This document shows, in pieces, positions 18,734-28,871 of a stretch of DNA of 64,000 nt. The notes beneath the pieces are model-generated. The model made no database searches, was not told where the DNA came from, and saw only the letters and a list, made by a program, of their open reading frames with translations. A program made the position numbers and the translations under genes. Position 1 is the first letter of the stretch. The number at the start of each line of letters is the position of its first letter. The stretch comes from JBBRNH01 sp038230415 (GTDB lineage Bacteria; Bacteroidota; Bacteroidia; Cytophagales; Spirosomataceae), in the NCBI GenBank assembly GCA_038230415.1, contig JBBRNH010000003.1:1-64000 (forward strand), written 5' to 3'.

Positions 18734-20464
18734 CTATTCGCCCCCTAACACCGTTCGTAGCAATCCCACTTGCCGACGACCCGGATTAAGCGGCAATTTC
18801 TGCAACCCCTGCACCATGTAGGCACTCCGCAGCGCGGTTTCTGAGCCATCGTAACGCCCGTCTGCCGTTTGCAGGAGCCAATCGGGGTGATTTTCGTCGT
18901 CGCCAAAAATCGTCAGGCGGTGAGTTTCTTCGCGGGTGGTTCGATCAAGAATCCGCAACGTACCGTCTGCCGATACACCCAACACCGATAATTTACCCAA
19001 CCGGGCCGACACAATCGGGGGCATATTAACCAGCGTAATCTGCCCGGTGGCCGGGTTCCAGAGCCGGGCAAAACGGTCGGTCGTACCTATAAACACCTCA
19101 CCCGGTGTGGTGTCAAAATCTAACAGCAGCACGGGCAATCCCGTACCCTCAAAACTGTTTAGCGGCTGCCGGTTGGCTGCGTCCCACGCCAGTACGCTAC
19201 CGTCGTTACCGCCCGTAAACAACAACCCACCCGGCCCGAACCGCGCTGCCCGAACGCCGTTTCTGTGGCGTTCGGGCAGCGCGGTTGTGTCTTGCCCAAG
19301 CACCAGCCGAACCTGGCCATTTTGCAGGATAGCCTGGCCTCGTTGGTAGGGGTTGTTGATTACCTCAACCGTTTGATTCGGTTCTGGGCCGACCACCCGA
19401 ACCAAACCCCCGGCCCGAATCAAGAACCGCGCCCGGCCACCCGGCCCGGTTAGCAGCAGCGTCGAATCGTTCAGCGCTTCGGTTACACGAACGGCTTGGC
19501 CCTTTATCTGCATCATAGCTTGTTTGGTTTTAGTATCCCACAGGCCAACCGTTTGATTAAAACCTCCAGTCGCCAAAAGCGAACCGTTTGGTTGACCGGC
19601 AACGGTTGCCAATGTTCCGGCCCCGGCAGAAATGGTAATTTCTTCGCGCCCGGAGATGAGATTCCAGTAACGGAGATTGCCATCGTTACAAGCCGTAAGT
19701 AGCTGGTTATCAGTTAAAAAAAACGCGCCCGTTACCCAGCCCGGATGAACAAACGACTGCACCCACTTCGTGAGCGACGCGGGCCAGCGGTGCAGCAACT
19801 TGTCTTCTGCGCCCGAAAACGGCGACCCGTCGGCCCCGAAACCTACCCACCGAACCGCGCCCCGGTGCGCCTGTTTATTCTGGAAAAGTGGCTCACCCGC
19901 CGACGTTAGCAAGCGCAAGGTGCCAACTTGGTCGCCAATGAGCAAGCGGGTTCCATCGGTGTTAAAAGCAAGGGTCGTCAGGCGTTTATGATCGGGTTGG
20001 AGGGGCAGGAAACGGGCTGTTTCAAGGCCGGGAATCCAAAGACCCAATCGCCCGTCGGCCTGACCAACCGCCACCTGCCGACCATTCGGCGCAATGGCAA
20101 GGCAATAAGCAGGAGCCGTGAGGGGCAGGGCGAAGACCGGGAAATCAGCAGCAGGAACCCAGCCAAGCAGTCGGCTATCGTCTCCCGCCGAGAGAATGGT
20201 TTGGCTATCGGGGCTAACGGCAACGGCCCGCACTGGCCCGGTATGGCCCGTCAGCACCCGCAACAAGCAGCGGTCGGCCACGCTCCAAACCCGCACGGTG
20301 GCATCGGCGGAGGCCGTCACAAAATATGCGCCATTGGGCGCAAACGCCACCGCATTCACCGCCCCGGCATGGCCGAGGTTAAGTTGAAGGAACCGGACTG
20401 ATTGCGCGTGGGCATTAACGGTGGCGAAGAGAATGAGCGCAGTCGGAATCAGGCGGAAATACAT
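18734..20464 (-). CDS. Secreted WD40 repeat protein
   Basis: The ATG at 20464 is preferred because a signal peptide follows at once (MYFRLIPTALILFATVNAHAQ); the longer open frame adds 23 residues with no function. The 576 residues contain WD40 repeats throughout (GHAGAVNAVAFAPNG... ATVRVW, GHTGPVRAVAVSPD, GNDGSVLAWD), giving a beta-propeller in the periplasm or outside. The C-terminus holds a DWLLQTADGRYDGS motif, seen after WD40 propellers in some bacterial caspase-associated proteins (family knowledge). No protease domain is present here. The role is unknown, probably protein binding. It is divergent from the SusC gene with 138 bp between. Confidence 0.8.
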   Translation of the reverse strand: MYFRLIPTALILFATVNAHAQSVRFLQLNLGHAGAVNAVAFAPNGAYFVTASADATVRVWSVADRCLLRVLTGHTGPVRAVAVSPDSQTILSAGDDSRLLGWVPAADFPVFALPLTAPAYCLAIAPNGRQVAVGQADGRLGLWIPGLETARFLPLQPDHKRLTTLAFNTDGTRLLIGDQVGTLRLLTSAGEPLFQNKQAHRGAVRWVGFGADGSPFSGAEDKLLHRWPASLTKWVQSFVHPGWVTGAFFLTDNQLLTACNDGNLRYWNLISGREEITISAGAGTLATVAGQPNGSLLATGGFNQTVGLWDTKTKQAMMQIKGQAVRVTEALNDSTLLLTGPGGRARFLIRAGGLVRVVGPEPNQTVEVINNPYQRGQAILQNGQVRLVLGQDTTALPERHRNGVRAARFGPGGLLFTGGNDGSVLAWDAANRQPLNSFEGTGLPVLLLDFDTTPGEVFIGTTDRFARLWNPATGQITLVNMPPIVSARLGKLSVLGVSADGTLRILDRTTREETHRLTIFGDDENHPDWLLQTADGRYDGSETALRSAYMVQGLQKLPLNPGRRQVGLLRTVLGGE

Positions 20465-20602
20465 CGGCAAGGGGGTGGTTTTACCGTTTACTAAAAATGA
20501 ACAGGCAAAGTTGCTAAAGATGTTGCTAACCAATGGATTAAATCCGGCTCATCTGGTTTCTTTGCACGGCAATCATAACCGTTCACCGCACCATTCTGCC
20601 AG

Positions 20603-23600
20603 ATGAAACACGTTTTCCGCTTCGTGTGTATCTTCGGGTTATTGCCTACTTTTTTACTGGCCCAATCGCTGCCTGAACTGACCTATCAGGGCCGTATTCT
20701 TGACGACAACGGCGCACCCGTTCCGGCTGTATCCGTACAGTTAATGGGCAGTAAAAAGGGGACGCTCACGAATGCAGACGGCGCGTTTACCCTGAAACTT
20801 ACCGAGCGCAGCGGCACCCTGCAAATCAGCTTTGTAGGGTACGAAACCACCGAACTACCGCTGTCGAATCTGACTGACTTCGGCGATATTGTGCTGCGCC
20901 CGGCCAACAACCGGCTGAACGAAGTGATTGTAACGGGCCTTGGCAGCAAGGCCCGGCTGCTGAGCGACAGCCCCGGCGCGGTGGCCGTAGTTACACCCCG
21001 CGAACTCGAAAATATCCCCATCGTAAGCATTGACCGGGCCTTGCAGGGTAAAATGGCCGGGGTGCAGGTGATTGGGAATAGTGGCGTGCCGGGCGGGGGT
21101 ATTGACGTTCGGATTCGGGGTATTGGCTCGCTCAACGCCATTCGGCAGCCGTTGTACATTGTTGACGATGTGCAGATTTCTACCTACCAACCCTCGTACT
21201 TCCCCTCATCGAGCGCGCTTAGTTTTCTCAATATCAATGACATAGAAAGTGTTACCGTGTTGAAAGACCCGGCAGAAGGAGCAATTTATGGCGCACAGGC
21301 GGCAAACGGCGTGGTATTGATTCGGACAAAGCGCGGCAAACCGTCTGACCGCGCCCACGTATCACTCAACGTCAGCGCGGGCTTTACCAGAATCACCCAC
21401 AAACTCGACTTGCTCACCACCCCCGAACTGGCCCAGTTGGGTTATGAAGCCTGGACAAACCGCTACGGAAAAAACGACGTAACTAACCCGTTGAGCGATT
21501 ATTATAACCAGATCGATATTGACAAAATCGGGATAAAAAGCCCGGCAGATTTTGCCAGACTTCCCACCTACGACTGGCAGGATGCCGTGTTTAGGCCGGG
21601 CAAAACCAGTAACTACGAACTGAGCGTTTCGGGTGGCACGGCCAAAAATACCTACCTGCTGGCCGGGGGCTACACTACTTCAGAAGGCCCGGTGATCGGC
21701 ACCGGTTTCAAAAAATATACACTTCGGCTCAACTTCGACCAGCAATTCAGCCAACGACTCCGGGCAACGACCTCGCTGAATTTTTCGAGCATCCAGCAAA
21801 AAGGAGTAGCCGATGCCAACAACGTTAGTAATCCCTATCGGTCGGCCCTGTTTATCTGGCCCGGCAATAATCCCTACAATACCGATGGTTCCCCTAATAC
21901 GACGCTTTACGGCAATTATGACACCAATCCACTGATAGCCACCCAACTCAATACCAATACACTCGTCCGGCAACGGCTGCTGGGAAGTTTACGGCTTAAC
22001 TATGACCTGGCCGCGGGCTTGTATTTGTCCGGGGCAATCAACGCTGATTATACCCGTACTCCTGAAAAACGACTGCTTGACCCACGTACCACACCCGGTG
22101 GTTATTTGCGGGTTTTTGTTATGGAAGGGCTGAATACCCAGGCCGATCTGTCGCTGTATTACAATAAAACGCAGGGGGCCAACCGGCTCACTATTCAGGT
22201 GGGCGGGCAGTATATCGGGCAGCACGCAACCCGGACGTTTGGCTCGGCACAGAATTTCCCCTCCTCAGGTTTAACCAATCCGGCATCAGCCGGGCAAGCC
22301 GTAGATTATTATACCCTTGATTTTCAGGCCCGGCAAGCCAGCGCGTTTGCCAAAGCCGACTATACCCTGGCCGACCGATACCAGATAGCCATTACCACCC
22401 GGATTGATGGCTCGTCTCGGTTAGGGATCAACAAACGGGTCTCTTTTTTTCCATCAATAGCCGGTTTCTGGCGCATCGCCAATGAGTCATTCATAAAAAA
22501 CAGTAAGCTGTCGCACTGGATTGATGACCTGAAACTTCGGCTGTCGGTCGGCACGGCGGGAAACAATCAGCTCAGTTCGTTTCGGTATGACGCTTCGGGG
22601 GTATTTGCCAGCACGGGCGGGGCCTACAACGGACTATCGGGGGCAGCCCCCCTGCGCTTCGATTCGCCTGATCTGGGTTGGGAAACCAACAAATCGGTCA
22701 ATGTCGGGCTTGATTTTGGGCTGTTCAACGGGCGGCTTTCGGGGTCGGTTGATGTGTTTAACTCCCGGCGCGAGAACCTGATTGTGAACAAGCAAATCCC
22801 GGCCACGAGTGGGTTTAGCACCGTTGCTCAAAATGGGGGCGTGTTGCAAAATCGGGGGGTAGAACTTAGCCTCACCTACCAGAACCGAACGGGCACAGTG
22901 CGTTGGGAATCGTCGCTCAATGGTACATTCCTGAAAAACAACTTAGTATCGCTTTACGAAAACGTGACCTCTATTTATGTTGACGGTGGCAGCAACGGCT
23001 CCGGCCAGAACCCCAGCGGCTATGCCGAAGTAGGGCGGCCCCTCAACGCGATCAACACGCGCAAATTTGCCGGGGTGAATCCGGCAGATGGCCGCCCGAT
23101 GTACTTTGATACCGATGGGCAGACGCTTTATTTCCCACCCTATCAGTTTTTAGACCGGCCCCAGGACCCTACTACCTTTGCGGGGTGGGCCAACACCATT
23201 GGCCTGGGCGATTTTGACCTACGGCTCATGCTCTACGGCTCGGCGGGGAATCTGATTTACAACGGCGATGCCGTTTATCTGTCCAATTCGGGCAGCACCG
23301 CCGACCGCAACCAACTCCGCAGCCAACTTCGGCGGTGGCAAAACCCCGGTGACCATACCGACGTGCCAAGGCCGTATTGGGGCGGTCGGCAGATAGCGGC
23401 CTACCCGAATGCCGACGGCGATTCTGACCGTTTTTATGAGGATGGCAGCTACCTGCGGCTCCGCGAAGTGGTGCTTACCTACAAATTGCCGCAGCGCATC
23501 AGCCAAAAAATCGGGGCAACACGGACGCGGATTTATCTGGCTGGCACGAATCTTTATACCCTAACCCGCTACACAGGCTTTGACCCCGAATTAGTCGGGC

Positions 23601-23662
23601 AGGCCATTGGTGTATATCCGCAATCGAAGCAATACACGGCTGGTTTTCAACTCAATTTTTAG
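20603..23662 (+). CDS. SusC-family TonB-dependent outer-membrane receptor
   Basis: It imports a ligand, usually an oligosaccharide or peptide, through the outer membrane using TonB energy. The 1019 residues start with a signal peptide (…LLPTFLLAQS). A carboxypeptidase-regulatory-like domain follows (~26-100, YQGRILDDNGAPVPAV), then the plug (~115-235, with VDDVQIS and IRGIGSLN), then a large beta-barrel ending in ...GFQLNF with the usual C-terminal Phe. The SusD partner begins 12 bp downstream. No sugar enzyme is adjacent, so the substrate cannot be inferred. Confidence 0.95.
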   Translation: MKHVFRFVCIFGLLPTFLLAQSLPELTYQGRILDDNGAPVPAVSVQLMGSKKGTLTNADGAFTLKLTERSGTLQISFVGYETTELPLSNLTDFGDIVLRPANNRLNEVIVTGLGSKARLLSDSPGAVAVVTPRELENIPIVSIDRALQGKMAGVQVIGNSGVPGGGIDVRIRGIGSLNAIRQPLYIVDDVQISTYQPSYFPSSSALSFLNINDIESVTVLKDPAEGAIYGAQAANGVVLIRTKRGKPSDRAHVSLNVSAGFTRITHKLDLLTTPELAQLGYEAWTNRYGKNDVTNPLSDYYNQIDIDKIGIKSPADFARLPTYDWQDAVFRPGKTSNYELSVSGGTAKNTYLLAGGYTTSEGPVIGTGFKKYTLRLNFDQQFSQRLRATTSLNFSSIQQKGVADANNVSNPYRSALFIWPGNNPYNTDGSPNTTLYGNYDTNPLIATQLNTNTLVRQRLLGSLRLNYDLAAGLYLSGAINADYTRTPEKRLLDPRTTPGGYLRVFVMEGLNTQADLSLYYNKTQGANRLTIQVGGQYIGQHATRTFGSAQNFPSSGLTNPASAGQAVDYYTLDFQARQASAFAKADYTLADRYQIAITTRIDGSSRLGINKRVSFFPSIAGFWRIANESFIKNSKLSHWIDDLKLRLSVGTAGNNQLSSFRYDASGVFASTGGAYNGLSGAAPLRFDSPDLGWETNKSVNVGLDFGLFNGRLSGSVDVFNSRRENLIVNKQIPATSGFSTVAQNGGVLQNRGVELSLTYQNRTGTVRWESSLNGTFLKNNLVSLYENVTSIYVDGGSNGSGQNPSGYAEVGRPLNAINTRKFAGVNPADGRPMYFDTDGQTLYFPPYQFLDRPQDPTTFAGWANTIGLGDFDLRLMLYGSAGNLIYNGDAVYLSNSGSTADRNQLRSQLRRWQNPGDHTDVPRPYWGGRQIAAYPNADGDSDRFYEDGSYLRLREVVLTYKLPQRISQKIGATRTRIYLAGTNLYTLTRYTGFDPELVGQAIGVYPQSKQYTAGFQLNF

Positions 23663-23674
23663 CCCTACCCAACC

Positions 23675-25162
23675 ATGAAAATAGTGTATGCCCTATCGCT
23701 GTTCGGACTTGTTGTGCTGCTGAGTGGCTGTAACAACCTGATAGACGTAAAACCCGCCGACACACCGCTAACAACCGATGCCGTCCGCGACGTTGCCAAT
23801 CTGGAAGCGACGATTATCGCGGTTTATCAGGCCATGGAAACACCGGATTATTACGGACGGGATTTCATGCTTATTCCCGACGTGCTGGCCGATAATGGTT
23901 TCGTAACCCGCAATGAATCAGGACGCTTCGGGAGTTATGATGCTAATGTGGTTGGCGCACACATCAATATTTACGCGCTGGCCTACAAAAATATCAATCG
24001 CCTAAATCTGGTGCTGGCAAGCCTTGAAGCCGCGTCGGGCAGTGCGGCTGATAAAAAACGGCTCAAAGGCGAGGCCTTGTTTCTCCGCGCCCTGCATTAC
24101 TTCGATTTGGTGCGGGTGTATGCCCGCCCGCCAAAAAAATTGGTTGACGGGTTTGACTCAGGCGTTCCGTTGGTGTTGGAGCCGACCATCAATGCTGCCC
24201 AGCTTACCTATCCGGCCCGCGCCACCGTAGAGGCAGTATATGCCCAAATTGAAAAAGACCTGACCGATGTCGGCAACCTCTTAGACAACAGTTTGGCTCC
24301 CAACCGGGCCAGCAAAGTAGCAGCTCAGGCGTTGGCTTCGCGGGTTTATTTATACGCCGAGAAGTGGCCCGAAGCCGAAGCATCGGCCACGGCTGCTTTA
24401 GCGTCGGCGGCCCGGGTCAGTCCCCAACCTATTCAGTTTGCCACTGCCGACAACTATCTCCAGAATTGGGGAAACAACTACCCCGAAGCTATTTTTCAAC
24501 TGACGTTTCAGCCGGGCAAAGGGTTGGAGAGCGAGTCATTACAGGCCGCTTATTATATCCACCCAAAATACAGCGGATGGGGTGATATTTCGGCCAGGAA
24601 ATATTTTATGGGCGACCAGGGAACCAACCTCGCGCTGTATGATACCGATGACCTGCGAAAAGGTCTATATGCCCGAACCCAAAAATCGGGAGAAAACGTA
24701 GTGTACCCGGTCAAGTTTCCGGGCGCAAAAGGCTACGGAGCCGATGATATTATGGTTTTGCGGCTGTCTGAACTGTATTTGAACCGCGCCGAAGCCCGCG
24801 CTCAACAAAACAATGGCAGTGGTGCATTGGCTGATGTAGGTCTGATTCATAACCGCGCGGTATCAACCAAACCACTTGGCACCACACTAACCGCGTCTGC
24901 CAACAAACCGGCCTTGCTAACGGCCATCTACCGCGAACGCAACGCAGAACTTGGTTTCGAGGGTCATCGGCTGTTCGATTTACTGCGTACAACCGAGGCA
25001 GGCGGTAGTTTTGTGAAGGTAAACGACGCATTCTATACCCAGCAAACGGCCAGTAATCTGACTACTGTTCAGCTTAAAAACTACAAATTAGTTGCCCGTA
25101 TGCCGGCCATTGAACTCCAGGCCAATCCAAACCTTAAACAAAACCCCGGTTATCAACCATGA
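23675..25162 (+). CDS. SusD/RagB-family outer-membrane lipoprotein
   Basis: This is the surface lipoprotein that binds ligand and caps the SusC barrel. The 495 residues begin with a lipoprotein signal (LLSGCNN, lipid on Cys ~19). The TPR-like helical fold is supported by KGEALFLRALHYFDLVRVYARP (~130, shown in part) and by the conserved C-terminal RERNAELGFEGHRLFDLLR segment (~415). It follows SusC by 12 bp and overlaps the next gene by 4 bp (ATGA), so the three are translationally coupled. Confidence 0.95.
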   Translation: MKIVYALSLFGLVVLLSGCNNLIDVKPADTPLTTDAVRDVANLEATIIAVYQAMETPDYYGRDFMLIPDVLADNGFVTRNESGRFGSYDANVVGAHINIYALAYKNINRLNLVLASLEAASGSAADKKRLKGEALFLRALHYFDLVRVYARPPKKLVDGFDSGVPLVLEPTINAAQLTYPARATVEAVYAQIEKDLTDVGNLLDNSLAPNRASKVAAQALASRVYLYAEKWPEAEASATAALASAARVSPQPIQFATADNYLQNWGNNYPEAIFQLTFQPGKGLESESLQAAYYIHPKYSGWGDISARKYFMGDQGTNLALYDTDDLRKGLYARTQKSGENVVYPVKFPGAKGYGADDIMVLRLSELYLNRAEARAQQNNGSGALADVGLIHNRAVSTKPLGTTLTASANKPALLTAIYRERNAELGFEGHRLFDLLRTTEAGGSFVKVNDAFYTQQTASNLTTVQLKNYKLVARMPAIELQANPNLKQNPGYQP

Positions 25163-25626
25163 AATCCCTACACCACCTACTTGTTCTCGCCGGTTTTGGG
25201 ATAGCCGTTTTGGGATGCGAACCCAAACGGGATTTGTACCCGTATCTGACCAATCCCGTGATCGAGATTGGCCCCGGATTGTCTCAGGCGTTCAACTATT
25301 CACAATTAGCCTACGCAAAAGACAACAACACCCGCGACAGTATTGCGGTGCTGTTGGTTGGCAAAGCGCGAGAAACCCCCATCACCGTAAAATACAGTAT
25401 TGACGATGCGAACGCCACCGCTGCCCGCCCAGCCGATTATACCGTTGATGGTACGCTGGGCGAGACAGTGATTCCTTCCGGAAAAAACTTAGGCTATATC
25501 CGGCTGAAAATCAACAAAGTTTCATCGTTAAAATTATTTCGGATAATTCTGAAATCGGCTACCGACGTGCCAATTAGCACAAACTACAACAACCTCCTCT
25601 ACGGCATCTCCAATAGCCCGCTATAA
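25159..25626 (+). CDS. Small lipoprotein of the SusCD operon (Calx-beta/SusE-like)
   Basis: The 155 residues carry a lipoprotein signal (GIAVLGCEP). The rest is beta-rich, with KYSIDDANATAARPADYTV and a 'VIPSGKNLGYIRLKI' strand resembling Calx-beta or DUF1735/DUF4843-like proteins often found after SusD. It overlaps SusD by 4 bp, so it is probably an accessory surface ligand-binding or complex-stabilising lipoprotein. The domain assignment is tentative. Confidence 0.75.
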   Translation: MKSLHHLLVLAGFGIAVLGCEPKRDLYPYLTNPVIEIGPGLSQAFNYSQLAYAKDNNTRDSIAVLLVGKARETPITVKYSIDDANATAARPADYTVDGTLGETVIPSGKNLGYIRLKINKVSSLKLFRIILKSATDVPISTNYNNLLYGISNSPL

Positions 25627-25635
25627 ACTCATTTT

Positions 25636-26352
25636 TCATTTTTTCCCCGTCCCTAACACCACCACCTGCCCCCTTGCCGCGCCCGGCTCCTGCACCCGTA
25701 GCGAGTCTGTTGAGATAAATTGCACAGTTTCGTAACGGCAGGGGATTAACTCGGTTGCGGTGGGCAGGCGCATTACGCCCCACAAACCGGCCCGCTGCAC
25801 AATGGCCCACGTTGGGCTATATGCGCCAATTTGGGCAAACTGCATGGGCAACATGGCTTTACCTTGTCGGTCTATCAGACCGTACTGCTGCCCGATTTTG
25901 ACTCGTGAAAAACCATTCATAAACTCGCCCGCTTCGTCATATTGGCATTTTACGGCCAACCGGAAACCAGTTTCGGTGGCAAAACCGTAACGGCTGGTTT
26001 TGGGGTCACGGATGCGAATAAGGCCGTCAACCGGGTAGTCAACGGGTTCATATGCGGCAACGGAAGTCGGCTGCCCGACGGGTGTTTTGGGGCGGGGCAA
26101 TACCGTTGCGGCTACGGAGCGGGTTTTCTCTTGGCAAAACGTGCGCCATGCTTTCACGGTGGCGTTGGTTTGGTCTTCGGCCTGCGCTTTGGTGAAGGCT
26201 TCGTAGCAACAGGCGTAATTTTTGAGCCGGTAACAGTCTAAACCGGCCTCCACAAACTGCCGGAATGCCGTGTTGCGCTGGGCGAAAGCGGGAGTGGTTA
26301 GGGCGGCAACCAACAACCAGCCACCAATCACGAACCGCTTGTTCAATTGCAT
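25636..26352 (-). CDS. Periplasmic WG-repeat protein
   Basis: The 238-residue product has a signal peptide ending AFAQR. Residues ~27-70 look like a helical TPR pair (FVEAGLDCYRLKNYACCYEAFTKAQ). The C-terminal half holds WG/KWG-type beta repeats (RYGFATETGF, QYGLIDRQGKAMLPMQF, LWGVMRLPT). Its start overlaps the end of the kinase gene by 10 bp, making it the last gene of the phospho-signalling operon. It could sense or bind something outside the membrane and meet the kinase's extracytoplasmic C-terminus (inference). Confidence 0.75.
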   Translation of the reverse strand: MQLNKRFVIGGWLLVAALTTPAFAQRNTAFRQFVEAGLDCYRLKNYACCYEAFTKAQAEDQTNATVKAWRTFCQEKTRSVAATVLPRPKTPVGQPTSVAAYEPVDYPVDGLIRIRDPKTSRYGFATETGFRLAVKCQYDEAGEFMNGFSRVKIGQQYGLIDRQGKAMLPMQFAQIGAYSPTWAIVQRAGLWGVMRLPTATELIPCRYETVQFISTDSLRVQEPGAARGQVVVLGTGKK

Positions 26353-28043
26353 GGCCGGGTGTCTTTATTTTTTGGGGCTTTCTCCCAGTCGGTCTGGTAT
26401 TGCCGCAGAATACGGAGTTCGTCCTGCTGAAGCAGTTTCAGCTTGCCCCGGTAGGTGGTCAGGTTAGCCGCGTTGAACTCGTGTTTGGCCCGAATACGCT
26501 GCCGGGCCGTGAACGCCAATGAGTCGCGGTAAGCAGGGTAGCAGTCAATAAACGCCCAAAGATACGGATGGTAACTGCCCGTTTCGGCGTATTCACGGCG
26601 GTAGCGGGTAAACCGATTCAACGCGTCGGCGGGAGGCAAACCGGCAGTATCGGTCAGGCCTTTTGTCGTGTCGGCATCCGATTTTTTGGGGCGGGTTTCG
26701 TAGTAATAAATACCCCCGGCCAGCGCAGCGGCCAAAACGCCCGCCGTTACCCACGTCCGCACGGCCCGCCTTTGGTGCAGCGCGTCAGCATCGGCAACGG
26801 CCCGCGTCGTCGGCGAGGGGGCTTCGAGACCAAATTCAACGGTGGGCGGCCTGGCCGGGGCTGGCATATCATCTAAGAGTTCGGTGCCGTTGGCCTCCTG
26901 CCGATACAGCGACGGTTGCAGCACGGTCAGTTCTTCGGGGTCGTCGGTGGTTTTGGCGGGTGCATCGGTCAACGAACCGGCTAGGTCGGTGGTGTCGGTG
27001 CCTTGCTGTTGGTACTCCCGCGCCCGGTCGAGGAGTTTGGCGAGGTTCGGAATGTGTGTATCGGCTACCACCGGCTCCAGCAGCGTAATAGCCGTTTCGG
27101 GGTGGTTTTGGGCGAGGGCTTCGTAGGCCCGGTAAATCTGGGGCTGGTGGTTCAGGATGCGGAGCAGTTCGTCGGCCCGCCGAACCCGCTGCCGGGAGTC
27201 ATAAATCAAACAGTGCCGGATGATGTATTGATACGGCTCGGCAATGCGGTTGAGGTCTGCCGGGAAGCGTTCGTCGCGCATATCGGCCCAAAACTGGTAG
27301 GCTTCGTCGCGCTGCGACTCTGCCGAGGTGCGCCGGGTGATGAGCGTCTGCCCGGTGATGAGTTCGTACAGAATCACGCCAAACGACCATAAATCAGCGT
27401 TATAGGCAATGTCGTCGGTTTTGATTTGTTCGGGAGCCATGTAGGTCAGGGTTCCCATTTTCATGCTGTTCTGGGCGAAGGTCTGCACCCCGTCGCCATC
27501 GGCGAGGGCTTTGCTAATCCCAAAATCGGTGATAATCGGCCTGAATGCCCGCCCGGTGGCCGTTGGGTAGCCCACGAGCAGAATATTTTCGGGCTTGATG
27601 TCGCGGTGGATAATGCCGTTGCGGTGCAGGTGGCCGATGCCTTCCAGAAATTCGCGCACAAACCGCAGTTGTTGCGGGCCGGAGAGCCGTTGCCAGCTCA
27701 GGCTGGGGCTGGTCATGTTACCGTCTTCATAAAACCGCATCACCAAATACTCAAACGTACCAAACCCGCCGGTATCATACCGACCGTAATACAAATACCT
27801 GACTACCAAGTTATTGGCGGGTACGGCCTGGGTATTGGCGTATTCTTTTTCGAGGGTCAGTGCGCTGTCATCATCGGCGAAAAGCTGCCGTTTGATGGCT
27901 ACTTTCTCGTTGGTACTCATGTCTATACCGACGTATATTTCGCCAAAACCGCCCCGGGCAAAGGGTCGGCTGTAATCGCAGGGAAACTGCTCAGAAAATT
28001 CCGTGTAGGTTCTGAACTGCTGTTTCTGGTATTCGTGCGTCAT
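26343..28043 (-). CDS. Membrane-bound eukaryotic-type Ser/Thr protein kinase
   Basis: It phosphorylates Ser/Thr on target proteins in the cytoplasm. The 566 residues show a glycine loop (ARGGFGEIYVG, ~28), the VAIK lysine (~48), the catalytic HRDIKPEN (~145), DFG in ITDFGIS (~172), and the APE-like MAPEQ (~200). A linker rich in Pro/Thr/Glu (~330-425) precedes one membrane segment (~432-450). A ~115-residue extracytoplasmic tail rich in Tyr/Arg follows; it lacks PASTA repeats. All catalytic motifs are present, so it should be active. PP2C and two FHA proteins are encoded just upstream in the same operon, which gives kinase, phosphatase and phospho-Thr readers together. Confidence 0.93.
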   Translation of the reverse strand: MTHEYQKQQFRTYTEFSEQFPCDYSRPFARGGFGEIYVGIDMSTNEKVAIKRQLFADDDSALTLEKEYANTQAVPANNLVVRYLYYGRYDTGGFGTFEYLVMRFYEDGNMTSPSLSWQRLSGPQQLRFVREFLEGIGHLHRNGIIHRDIKPENILLVGYPTATGRAFRPIITDFGISKALADGDGVQTFAQNSMKMGTLTYMAPEQIKTDDIAYNADLWSFGVILYELITGQTLITRRTSAESQRDEAYQFWADMRDERFPADLNRIAEPYQYIIRHCLIYDSRQRVRRADELLRILNHQPQIYRAYEALAQNHPETAITLLEPVVADTHIPNLAKLLDRAREYQQQGTDTTDLAGSLTDAPAKTTDDPEELTVLQPSLYRQEANGTELLDDMPAPARPPTVEFGLEAPSPTTRAVADADALHQRRAVRTWVTAGVLAAALAGGIYYYETRPKKSDADTTKGLTDTAGLPPADALNRFTRYRREYAETGSYHPYLWAFIDCYPAYRDSLAFTARQRIRAKHEFNAANLTTYRGKLKLLQQDELRILRQYQTDWEKAPKNKDTRPCN

Positions 28044-28063
28044 GATTGATTAGGAGAGAAGGA

Positions 28064-28870
28064 TCAGAATTCGTCGGTGTGGTGCCGGTGTTGCGGGTCG
28101 GGTGCATCGGTTACGGCCACGTCGGTTACACGAACGAGGTATCCCGAAAAATTATCGCGCGAGGTTTCGGCGCAGCGGGCCAGCAGTTCGGCTACTTTAT
28201 GGGCATCGGGCGCGTCGCGACCCAGCCAGTCGAGCAGGGCGGGCGTGTCGAAGGTTTCCAGAACGCCGTCGGTACAGAGCAAAAAATAGTCGCCCGGCAG
28301 CACGTCGGGCGAGGTATAAATGGTAGCGTTGGTTGGGCTGAAACTGCCCTGCACTGCCCGCGTGATGATGTTTCGGCGGGGGTGGCTGGCGGCTTCATCA
28401 GGCCGAATCTGCCCGCTCCGTACCAGTTCATTCACCAACGAGTGGTCTTCGGTTTGATGGATTACCTGCCCGTTTCTGATGTGATACACCCGGCTGTCGC
28501 CAACGTGGGCAATGGATACACCCCGGCTGTGCAGGCTCAACAACGTGAGTGTGGTTGACATCCCGCGCAGGTGTTCGTCGGGCTGGCGGTCAATGGCTTC
28601 GTCAAACGCGACTTCGGTGGCTTTCAGCGCGGCCCGGATAAAGGGCGCGTCAATGGCCTCGCCGGGATGATGCTGAACGTAACGATTGATGGCTTCGGCG
28701 GCCAGAAAACTGGCGAGTTCACCTTTTTGCGCCCCGCCAACGCCATCACACACCACAAACAGCCGGTCGGCGGGTTCGGCGCGGCCCGGCGGGGGCAGCA
28801 CGTAGTCTTCGTTGTTGGCACGCCGACCCTGTTCCGAAAAGCCGATGGGTGGGGCGATAGAAATAGTCAT
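28064..28870 (-). CDS. PP2C-family Ser/Thr protein phosphatase
   Basis: It is a metal-dependent phosphatase expected to reverse the neighbouring kinase. The 268 residues show the PPM motifs in order: GRRANNEDYV (~15), VVCDGVGG (~40), MSTTLTLL...IAHVGDSRVY (~105-135), DHSLVNELV (~145), and LLCTDGVLE (~210), with a closing DNFSGYLVRV. The metal-binding Asp residues are present. It lies 20 bp upstream of the kinase and 1 bp downstream of an FHA gene. Soluble cytoplasmic protein. Confidence 0.93.
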   Translation of the reverse strand: MTISIAPPIGFSEQGRRANNEDYVLPPPGRAEPADRLFVVCDGVGGAQKGELASFLAAEAINRYVQHHPGEAIDAPFIRAALKATEVAFDEAIDRQPDEHLRGMSTTLTLLSLHSRGVSIAHVGDSRVYHIRNGQVIHQTEDHSLVNELVRSGQIRPDEAASHPRRNIITRAVQGSFSPTNATIYTSPDVLPGDYFLLCTDGVLETFDTPALLDWLGRDAPDAHKVAELLARCAETSRDNFSGYLVRVTDVAVTDAPDPQHRHHTDEF

Positions 28871-28871
28871 T

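Noticed and set aside
18219..18821. 200-codon plus-strand open frame over the uvrA start
   Set aside because: It lies antisense to the highly conserved uvrA frame and shows no recognisable domain; a shadow frame.
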